A stretch of 5,628 nt of DNA. Origin: Akkermansiaceae bacterium. GTDB lineage: Bacteria > Verrucomicrobiota > Verrucomicrobiia > Verrucomicrobiales > Akkermansiaceae. Made by a program: the position numbers and the translations under genes. Below are positions 1 through 5,562 of the stretch, one piece after another; the stretch's first letter is position 1; each line of letters opens with the position of its first letter. The stretch lies in the NCBI GenBank assembly GCA_014379305.1, contig JACMMB010000146.1, forward strand, positions 1 through 5,628, written 5' to 3'. Below the pieces are notes generated by a model. That model was not told where the DNA came from. It made no database searches and worked only from the letters and a program-made list of their open reading frames with translations.

Positions 1-266
1 GATTGCATGACCGTGAGGAGCGATTGCATGACCGTGAGGAGCGATTGCATGACCGTGAGGAGCGATTGCAAGGGCGTGAGGAGCGATTGCAAGGGCGTGA
101 GCGGCGATTGCAGGGCCGTGAGACGCGATTGTAAGGCAGTGAGACACCGTTGCATGGACGCTGTTGCAAGGGCGTGAGAAGGGATTGCAAGGGTGAGAGC
201 GGCGATTGCAGGCCGGGCTGGGGCTGTTGCGGAAGCGTGGGTTGCTACTGCGAGGTGAAGAGATGC
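1..266. repeat. Decaying tandem array of 21-bp units
   Basis: The unit starts GATTGC and usually ends GTGAGGAGC or a variant. Units 1-3 (1-21, 22-42, 43-63) are identical. Units 4-7 (starting at 64, 85, 106, 127) diverge step by step. Unit 8 (148-161) is only 14 bp, so 7 bp are missing. Units 9 and 10 start at 162 and 183 and are still clear. Three further blocks at 204, 225 and 246 keep exact 21-bp phase but match the consensus at only about 12-13 of 21 bases. The array runs off the left edge, so its full size is unknown. Plus frame 1 is open from base 1 to a TGA at 175-177 and would read as heptapeptides of the type DCKGVRS, but plus frame 3 (to about 132) and all three minus frames of the basic unit are also open, so this is not evidence of coding. 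Bases 267-336 show no gene, hairpin or clear repeat. Confidence 0.93.
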
Positions 267-336
267 CGTTGAAGGAGACGGAATCGATCACTTCGCATCG
301 AAAGCGGACGAAGCGAGGGCAATTTCCCGGGGGAAT

Positions 337-507
337 TCAATACACCGGGGCGCCGGAAGTGTCCTGGGTGCCGCCGCTTTGTTTGTTGGCGGAGTTTTCC
401 ATGCCCTCGCCAAGGATGCGCATGTCGCGGCCGAGTCCAATCGTGGTGTTGCACGAGGTGAAGGCGGAGGCGGCGAGGGCGGCGATGCTCAGAAGAATAA
501 GTTTCAT
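337..507 (-). CDS. Entericidin A/B-family small lipoprotein
   Basis: This is a 56-residue membrane lipoprotein, a size often skipped by gene callers. Residues 1-18 form a signal peptide (MKLILLS, then an Ala-rich hydrophobic core) ending in a lipobox-like FTSC, with Cys19 as the predicted lipidated residue. The next stretch, CNTTIGLGRDMRILGEGME, has the entericidin pattern CNT..G.G.D....G. The tail is rich in Gly, Ser, Thr and Asn and ends GAPVY. In E. coli, entericidins A and B are small envelope lipoproteins linked to an antidote/toxin pair and stationary-phase lysis; in other phyla the function is unproven and most are single copies, as here. The ATG is at 505-507; no Shine-Dalgarno is visible before it. 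The gene lies 48 bp after the end of the upstream acidic-protein gene on the same strand and may be cotranscribed with it. The family call is by motif recognition. Confidence 0.82.
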   Translation of the reverse strand: MKLILLSIAALAASAFTSCNTTIGLGRDMRILGEGMENSANKQSGGTQDTSGAPVY

Positions 508-555
508 AGGTGTGGTTGAATCTGCGGAAATTGTTCGGGCCGTGTGGCGGAATTG

Positions 556-1746
556 TCAACTTTGCTTTAACTCGCGGCGGAGCTCGATGATGCCGTTGCG
601 GATTTCAAACGCATCGGCGCGGAGGTGGTTGAGGGCGGCCTTGTGATCCGGGTCGCTTTCGGCATCGAGGAGTTCCTGGCAGGCGGCGCCGGCCTCGTTG
701 ATCCAGTTGAGGCAGCGTTTCAGGACGGCGAGGACGAAGCCGGCCTCCGGCTCGTAGCCGCTGCCGCGCCCGTGCAGGACGCCTGCGAGTTTGGAGCTGA
801 CCAGCATCAGATTGGAGACGAGCCGCTGGGCCGGGCTTTGCGGGTCATCCTCCCTGCTTACGAGGTCAAAGGCGCGCATGGCGAGATCGCGGGCGAGATT
901 TTGCAAGGGATGGCTGGCCTTGACCCACTCCTCTTCAAAATGTTCATCGTCCTCGTCATCATCCTCTTCGGCGGATTGCCATTTATCGGCGGCATCGGGG
1001 TCGTCATCGGCATCGTCGAATTCGTCGTCACCGCCTTGTTCGTCGCGCTCGGCAAGCGCATCGAGGAGGCCGTCCCAGCCCATGACGAAGGCTTCCTTTT
1101 GCTCGCTATCGGCATCCTCCATGTATTTTTCAAGGACCTCCTGATAGGCATCGGTGAGGCGGTCGGATTCCTTGAGGCGCTCTTCCCACTCGAATTCATC
1201 AAGCTCGCTGGTGACGCTTGCGGTTCCATCCGGTTCTTTGCGCTGGATGACCTGGGCCATGAAGTCGCGCATGGCATTGAGATTGGCGAGCTTTTGCGCC
1301 TGCTCCGCATCGGAATCCATTTTCCAATGCTGGTTGGAAACTTCCATTTTGTAGCCGGCGGCCTCGATCAGGACGCGGCCGTTGATTTCACTGAACCATT
1401 CCAAATACAGAATATTGCGCCATTGAAACGGGATCTCCCTCCCCTGCCGGTCGAGTTCCTCCATCTGCTCATCGGTCAGGGACGGGACCTTGGCTTTGCG
1501 CGAGGCGGTGACATCGCCGACGATGCCGCTCTGATCGGTATCGAGTCCGGCGATCTCGGGGGTCCGCTGCGGATTCGGATTTTCAAATTCCAGGACCGTC
1601 CCGGCCACATCCCGCCAGCAATCGCCTTCCAGCGAGAGTATCAGCGGCTCATCGCGACCGCACAGCCAGATTTTTCCGGTGGTGGTGCCTTCGACGGTGT
1701 TGTCGATCAACCCGTGCTCTACCGCTTCGTCAAGCCGCCATGCCAT
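556..1746 (-). CDS. Uncharacterised acidic protein with Asp/Glu-rich linker
   Basis: I do not recognise a named family or function. The protein has 396 residues, no signal peptide and no membrane segment, so it is probably cytoplasmic. Residues 1-140 look like a beta-rich region, with strand-like stretches such as GKIWLCGRDEPLILSLEG (24-41) and LYLEWFSEINGRVLIEAAGY (113-132). Residues 145-235 look helical and charged. Residues 239-273 are an extreme acidic low-complexity segment (runs such as DDADDD and EEDDDEDDEHFEEE), probably a disordered linker. Residues 277-396 are again helical, ending IELRRELKQS. Tryptophans are plentiful in the N-terminal half. The ATG at 1744-1746 is the only ATG start: an in-frame TGA lies shortly upstream. 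GGGGAG at 1761-1766 (read on the minus strand) is too far away to be a convincing ribosome site. The gene follows guaD on the same strand after 60 bp. A long open frame on the opposite strand is its codon-register shadow. Confidence 0.8.
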   Translation of the reverse strand: MAWRLDEAVEHGLIDNTVEGTTTGKIWLCGRDEPLILSLEGDCWRDVAGTVLEFENPNPQRTPEIAGLDTDQSGIVGDVTASRKAKVPSLTDEQMEELDRQGREIPFQWRNILYLEWFSEINGRVLIEAAGYKMEVSNQHWKMDSDAEQAQKLANLNAMRDFMAQVIQRKEPDGTASVTSELDEFEWEERLKESDRLTDAYQEVLEKYMEDADSEQKEAFVMGWDGLLDALAERDEQGGDDEFDDADDDPDAADKWQSAEEDDDEDDEHFEEEWVKASHPLQNLARDLAMRAFDLVSREDDPQSPAQRLVSNLMLVSSKLAGVLHGRGSGYEPEAGFVLAVLKRCLNWINEAGAACQELLDAESDPDHKAALNHLRADAFEIRNGIIELRRELKQS

Positions 1747-1769
1747 GTTTGGAATTATCCGCTCCCCGC

Positions 1770-1805
1770 CCCGCCCTAGTCAAGACAGCGATTCGGGAGG
1801 GCGGG
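1770..1805 (-). terminator. Hairpin after guaD, possible terminator
   Basis: CCCGCCCT at 1770-1777 and AGGGCGGG at 1798-1805 form a perfect 8-bp GC-rich stem with a 20-base loop. The hairpin starts one base beyond the guaD stop codon in the transcript sense, inside the 60-bp gap before the next minus-strand gene. There is no T-run after the stem; GGGGCGGGG follows instead, so it is not a classic intrinsic terminator. It could be a transcript-stabilising or Rho-assisted 3' structure, or simply a chance pairing of GC-rich sequence. Confidence 0.35.
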
Positions 1806-1806
1806 A

Positions 1807-2274
1807 TCAGTAATTTATTTTTTCCGGCAGGGCCAGATACTCCGCAGTGAGAGCGAGCGCCTGCTCTCTGGCCAGCTCCGTTTCCGAAATCGCCCGCTGC
1901 CCGGCAGGCAGTGAAAACTGTTTGAAAAACTCGCGGTCGTCGAACCCGATCGCGGCCGCGTCCTCAATACTGAATCCATAGTAGATCGCCCCGATGCGCG
2001 CCCAGTGGATCGCGCCAAGACACATCGGGCAGGGCTGGCCGGTGGTGAAAATTTCGCAGCCTTGGAGGGAAAAACCGCCGGTTTTGACGCAGGCATCCCT
2101 GATCGCGACGATTTCGCCGTGGGCCGTGGGGTCGTTGGTTGCCAGGACCCGGTTCCAGCCCTCGCCGATGATTTTCCCCTCCCGCACCACCACGGCGCCA
2201 AACGGCCCGCCCTCGCCGCGAAGCATGCCCTGCCTTGCCAGCTTGATCGCCCGTTCCATGAAAACGCTTCGCAC
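1807..2274 (-). CDS. guaD: Guanine deaminase, cytidine-deaminase fold
   Basis: Predicted to hydrolyse guanine to xanthine and ammonia in the cytoplasm, a step of purine catabolism and salvage. The 155-residue length and motifs match the compact Bacillus subtilis GuaD type, a zinc enzyme that forms domain-swapped dimers. Visible here: GGPFGAVVV (22-30), the zinc and catalytic motif with His52 and Glu54 in NDPTAHGEI, the second zinc motif PCPMC (Cys82, Cys85) followed by LGAIHWAR, GFDD (110-113), and a C-terminal Tyr155. In B. subtilis GuaD the corresponding residues are, as I recall, His53, Glu55, Cys83, Cys86, Asp114 and the terminal Tyr156; the last two help fix guanine specificity. HGE replaces the commoner HAE. 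tRNA adenosine deaminase (TadA) is the main alternative, but the FDD and terminal Tyr favour GuaD. The start is GTG at 2272-2274, after an in-frame TAG; ATG at 2257-2259 would remove five residues. Divergent from the CPBP protease gene. Confidence 0.9.
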   Translation of the reverse strand: MRSVFMERAIKLARQGMLRGEGGPFGAVVVREGKIIGEGWNRVLATNDPTAHGEIVAIRDACVKTGGFSLQGCEIFTTGQPCPMCLGAIHWARIGAIYYGFSIEDAAAIGFDDREFFKQFSLPAGQRAISETELAREQALALTAEYLALPEKINY

Positions 2275-2283
2275 TCCGGCACA

Positions 2284-2303
2284 CTAGCAGGACCGGTCCC
2301 TAG
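2284..2303. promoter_or_regulatory. Palindrome in divergent spacer, possible operator
   Basis: GGACCGGTCC at 2290-2299 is a perfect 10-bp palindrome. It is flanked by CTAG on both sides (2284-2287 and 2300-2303), with a two-base CA offset on the left. It sits in the 62-bp spacer between the divergent guaD and protease starts, which is where a shared regulator site would be expected. No regulator gene lies next to it and no strong promoter can be assigned: GATAAT at 2339-2344 resembles a -10 box but overlaps the protease start codon, and only a weak TTCACC at 2314-2319 precedes it at 19-bp spacing. Function is inferred from symmetry and position only. Confidence 0.3.
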
Positions 2304-2336
2304 CGGACAAGCCTTCACCGCGTCACTTGGCATGTC

Positions 2337-3680
2337 ATGATAATTAGGACTGCTTGCTTGTTTCGGGAAAATTCTTCAGTTTCCGGCATCCCTGCCAAGA
2401 CTTCCATCGCCCCGGCCAACCCCTACCGCGCCATTTTACGCCGGGAGATTCCAGAGCCATTGATCGCGCTGCTGTGTTTCATCCTGGGCATCTGGATCTG
2501 GGATCATTACATGGGGGAAAAGGTGGGATACGCCCCCGGCACCGAAGAACTCGCGCTGATCAGGATCGACCGCGATCTGCTGCTGGCCGAGGCGATGGCG
2601 GAAGATCCGGCTTTGCTCCGCTGGCTGGCCCATGCCGGGACGGTCCGTCATTCTGTAACCGAAGGAATCCGCTCTTTGGAGCTTCTCATTTCCTCGCAGA
2701 CCCTGAGTCCGAATGGATATCGGGCGTATGCGGCATTGCTCGCGACCCGCGACCATATTCCGGTGGAGAAATTTCTCGCGCAGATGAACCTGCCGGAGCA
2801 GGATGACAGTCAGGAGAACTGGTGGAATCTGAAGATCGCCTCGAAAAATTTTCAATTCACGGAAAACGGCATCTCCGCAATTCTCAGGACTCGCGCCATC
2901 CTTGTCGGTTCGCTGATCTGGCTGCTCGGGATCATCGGCCTGGTGTTCCTGCCAAGCGCCTGGCGATGCCTGCGGAAAGCATTTCACACCAAGCCAAAGG
3001 GCTATAGTGCCGCGTGGAATCCTTCGCTGGGCCTGTTGGTTTTCATGTTGGCAACGCTCGCATGGATCGGCTTCAGCATGGTCATGGAGCTTGGAATCGC
3101 GCGCTTGCCCGGGCTCCATCCCGTGGTGGCGATCATTTTGGATACCGTCGCCCGCATCCTCCCGGCCCTGATTGCGCTCGGACTGTTGTTCCGCCGCGCC
3201 TCCCACATTCCCCGGTCGATCGGGCTGGATGCCCATCTTCACCCCCCGGTTTTGCTCGGCCTTTTTTCCCTGTTGGTCATCCTCGACCAACCTCTCCGCT
3301 GGCTGCTGGGAAGCTTCACCAGGGAAGATCCCACTGGCGGCTTGTCCTACTCGGATTCAGGCATTTTCGGGCTGGTCTTCCTGGTGATATCCGCCTGCCT
3401 CGTCGCCCCGCTCGCTGAGGAAATTCTCTACCGCGGCGTGCTTTACCGCTCGCTTTCGAATAAACTGGGCGTCATCGCCGCCGCCCTGCTGTCTTCCATC
3501 ATCTTCGCGGCATTCCATTTTTATGATGTCTATGGCCTCGCCAGCGTAGCGATCTTCGGGTTTATATGTGCCTTGCTATACCAAGCCACCGGATCGCTGA
3601 TCAACGTGATCGCCCTCCACATGCTCTACAATGCCTCGATCACGCTCCCTGAATGGGCGGTATATCATGCGCCGTTATAG
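2337..3680 (+). CDS. CPBP-family intramembrane metalloprotease
   Basis: A 447-residue multi-pass membrane protein with the three signature motifs of the CPBP (CAAX protease and bacteriocin-processing, Abi) family. These are EEILYRG (Glu361, Glu362, Arg366), F390xxxH394 in FAAFH, and H428xxxN432 in HMLYN. The family cleaves peptides within the membrane using the Glu and His residues; bacterial substrates are mostly unknown. One hydrophobic segment lies at about 40-56, followed by some 125 non-membrane residues (57-182, helical and charged). Further segments lie at about 184-205, 230-251, 263-285, 302-317, 343-359, 377-395, 399-416 and 418-434. The first 36 residues are polar with no signal peptide, and the ATG at 2337 has no Shine-Dalgarno; TTG at 2358 is a possible later start. 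CPBP domains are usually around 200-300 residues, so the N-terminal part is an extension of unknown role. The kinase gene follows 85 bp downstream in the same direction. Confidence 0.88.
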   Translation: MIIRTACLFRENSSVSGIPAKTSIAPANPYRAILRREIPEPLIALLCFILGIWIWDHYMGEKVGYAPGTEELALIRIDRDLLLAEAMAEDPALLRWLAHAGTVRHSVTEGIRSLELLISSQTLSPNGYRAYAALLATRDHIPVEKFLAQMNLPEQDDSQENWWNLKIASKNFQFTENGISAILRTRAILVGSLIWLLGIIGLVFLPSAWRCLRKAFHTKPKGYSAAWNPSLGLLVFMLATLAWIGFSMVMELGIARLPGLHPVVAIILDTVARILPALIALGLLFRRASHIPRSIGLDAHLHPPVLLGLFSLLVILDQPLRWLLGSFTREDPTGGLSYSDSGIFGLVFLVISACLVAPLAEEILYRGVLYRSLSNKLGVIAAALLSSIIFAAFHFYDVYGLASVAIFGFICALLYQATGSLINVIALHMLYNASITLPEWAVYHAPL

Positions 3681-3740
3681 GTTTTCCGAGAAAAGCACAC
3701 CCGCACTTGCATTGCCTTTCGAGACCTGCCTATGAAAACC
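3680..3740 (+). promoter_or_regulatory. Alternative-pairing inverted repeats before kinase gene
   Basis: GGTTTTC at 3680-3686 overlaps the last base of the protease stop codon. It could pair with GAAAACC at 3734-3740 (7 bp, 47-base loop). Alternatively its TTTTC could pair with GAAAA at 3690-3694 (5 bp, 3-base loop). The two pairings exclude each other. No T-run follows either, so neither is a standard terminator. A poor promoter-like pair, TTGCAT (3707-3712) and TATGAA (3731-3736) with 18-bp spacing, lies in the same gap. All of this could be chance in a short AT-richer spacer. Confidence 0.2.
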
Positions 3741-3765
3741 GAGGTAGAATTCCAATCTCGTCCCC

Positions 3766-5487
3766 ATGAGTGATTCCCATCACCCCGCCCCTTTTCAAGC
3801 TCCCGATATAGAGCATCTGGCCGAGCTCTTTCCGGCTTATGAAATCCATGCGCTCATCGCCTGTGGCGGCATGGGCGCGGTTTACCAAGCCACCCAGAGC
3901 TCCCTGGATCGCGCGGTCGCGATCAAAATTCTCCCGCGCGAACTTTCAGAAAACGAGGCCTTCCGCGTCGGTTTCGAAGCCGAGGCCAAAGCTATGGCCA
4001 AGCTCAACCACCCGAACCTCATCGGCGTCTATGACTTTGGCGAAGTGGACGGGATGCTCTATATCATCATGGAGTATGTCGCCGGGAAATCCCTATTCCA
4101 CTCGGCCAACGGATACTCGCTCGAACAGACAGAGGCGATCCGGCTCATCCTGGATATCAGCTCCGGCCTCGCCCATGCCCATCAATTCGGCATCCTCCAT
4201 CGCGATATCAAGCCTGCAAACATCCTGCTGGACGCCCAGGTCAACCCGAAAATCGGCGATTTCGGCCTCGCCCGTCCCATCGAAAGCCAGATTCAGGAAG
4301 GAGAACAAATTTACGGCACCCCCGGCTACACCGCGCCGGAAGTCATCGAGCCGCCCTACACCTTCGATCATCGCGCGGATATTTTCTCCGTCGGCGTGAT
4401 GCTGCATGAACTGTTGACCGGGAAACTCCCCCACGCTGACCGGCGCCCCGCCTCCCTCATTTGCGCCTGCAATCCACGCCTTGATGCCGTCATCCGGCGC
4501 GCAACTTATCCCGATGCCTCGATGCGCCATGCTTCGATCAATGAGTTCGCCGCCGAGCTCGAGAAAATCATTCGCCCGCCAAGCCGCGTCATCCCTGCCG
4601 GGCCTCCAGCCGCTGCGGCTCGACCCAGATATGTCCCGCGTGCGCTCGCTAAAAAATCCTCCTCCGGCATCACTTTTATCCTGCTCCTCTTCGCCATCGC
4701 CGCTGTCCTGGCATACGTCTTTCTGAAAAAGGAAGGCCTCATTGTGGAGGAAGCCAAGGTTCCCGCCCGGAATACCAAAACCGAATCCGTGGAAGGCCAA
4801 CCCGCCACCCAAGCCCCGGTATCCAACCTGCCTCCCGACTTGGAAAAGCCCGTACCCGAGCCCGAGTTGGATTCGGACCCGGATATGGAACCTCAAGAGA
4901 CAGCGGAAAACGACAATCTCCCGGAGCCCCCGCCCCTCATCAAAGCCCCCCTCCCCGACCCCCCCGAGCCGCCAACTCCGGCTCCCGAAAAAGCGGCCGC
5001 CCCAACCTTCGATGTGGACGCATTTCTGGAGCGCGCCCGGGTCATCATGCGCGAGCGGGTGAATCCCCTCAGTGAGAATTACAAAAAAGACATCGCCGCC
5101 AACACCAATGCCTTCGAGCGGAAACTCCGGAGAACCATCCGCAAGCTCGACTCGGATTATCGCGAGCCCGCCGAAAGCGTCCTCGATGAAAATTCCATCA
5201 TCTGGGAAGCCGACAACAATCAAATCCCCAGCGAACTACCTCTCGATCTCGTCCTCTTCCCCTCCCTCAAGCTCGTCCACAGGAAATATTCAAAGGAGCA
5301 GCTTGCCCTGAAAACGGAATTCACCAAAAGCGTCACCCGCCAAAGCGACGCCTATATCCTCGGCATCGTAAAACAGATCGAACGGCTCAGAGCCACCTCG
5401 GACCAGCCCGCCCTCGACGCCCTCCAGGAGGAAATCGACCGCATCAGGGACGATCCCGAATATTTCCTGCTTATGCTATCGGAATAG
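3766..5487 (+). CDS. Membrane-anchored Hanks-type Ser/Thr protein kinase
   Basis: A 573-residue PknB-like kinase predicted to phosphorylate Ser/Thr on proteins. The kinase domain spans about 26-269. It has a glycine loop IACGGMGAVY (31-40), VAIK lysine Lys54, probable C-helix Glu73 in EAKAMAKLNHPNL, catalytic HRDIKPAN (Asp147, Asn152), DFG (165-167), activation segment GTPGYTAPE (184-192), HRADIFSVG (202-210) and the late C-lobe Arg254. All residues needed for activity are present. The first glycine of the loop is Ala32, which I believe is common in verrucomicrobial kinases. One transmembrane helix lies at about 301-320. A Pro/Glu/Asp-rich linker follows (330-413), then a charged, largely helical domain (415-573) predicted outside the cytoplasm and without PASTA repeats. 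That domain probably senses or oligomerises, but its ligand is unknown. The ATG at 3766 has no Shine-Dalgarno; the 25 residues before the kinase fold are unstructured. The protease gene lies just upstream. Confidence 0.93.
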   Translation: MSDSHHPAPFQAPDIEHLAELFPAYEIHALIACGGMGAVYQATQSSLDRAVAIKILPRELSENEAFRVGFEAEAKAMAKLNHPNLIGVYDFGEVDGMLYIIMEYVAGKSLFHSANGYSLEQTEAIRLILDISSGLAHAHQFGILHRDIKPANILLDAQVNPKIGDFGLARPIESQIQEGEQIYGTPGYTAPEVIEPPYTFDHRADIFSVGVMLHELLTGKLPHADRRPASLICACNPRLDAVIRRATYPDASMRHASINEFAAELEKIIRPPSRVIPAGPPAAAARPRYVPRALAKKSSSGITFILLLFAIAAVLAYVFLKKEGLIVEEAKVPARNTKTESVEGQPATQAPVSNLPPDLEKPVPEPELDSDPDMEPQETAENDNLPEPPPLIKAPLPDPPEPPTPAPEKAAAPTFDVDAFLERARVIMRERVNPLSENYKKDIAANTNAFERKLRRTIRKLDSDYREPAESVLDENSIIWEADNNQIPSELPLDLVLFPSLKLVHRKYSKEQLALKTEFTKSVTRQSDAYILGIVKQIERLRATSDQPALDALQEEIDRIRDDPEYFLLMLSE

Positions 5488-5562
5488 CAATGACCTGAAA
5501 CCGATGCTTTTCCGCTTCCTCCTTCCCGCCACAGCCAAACCCGTTAGTTTTCGCGTTAACTG

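Noticed and set aside
1..203. CRISPR array
   Set aside because: The units are directly adjacent 21-bp repeats with no unique spacers, and no cas gene is present.
321..338. Near-palindrome around CCCGGG with AATT arms at the end of the entericidin gene
   Set aside because: The arms are unequal, there is no loop and no T-run, and it overlaps the stop codon; it is too weak to call a terminator.
245..559. A 104-codon minus-strand open frame overlapping the entericidin gene
   Set aside because: It is rich in Arg, His and Pro and out of frame with the lipoprotein signal and motif, which explain this strand better.
206..646. A 146-codon plus-strand open frame covering the repeat edge and the entericidin gene
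   Set aside because: It starts in degenerate repeat sequence and runs antisense through the lipoprotein gene and the end of the acidic-protein gene. Its composition is Arg/Ser-rich, like a shadow frame.
625..1779. A 384-codon open frame on the plus strand with a hydrophobic, membrane-like product
   Set aside because: It lies exactly antisense and in codon register with the minus-strand acidic-protein gene. The hydrophobic residues are the complement of its Asp/Glu codons, and no family motif is visible.
2436..3290. A 284-codon minus-strand open frame inside the protease gene
   Set aside because: It is a shadow of the CPBP protease frame, with a Gln/Arg/Pro-rich composition and no motif.
3732..3773. 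A 13-codon open frame (ATG at 3732) overlapping the kinase start, as a leader peptide
   Set aside because: It has no ribosome site, no distinctive codon content and no link to a clear attenuator; short frames of this size arise by chance.
4093..5223. A 376-codon minus-strand open frame inside the kinase gene
   Set aside because: It is in codon register with the kinase, whose catalytic motifs are unmistakable. The minus product is Gly/Phe-rich with no recognisable domain.
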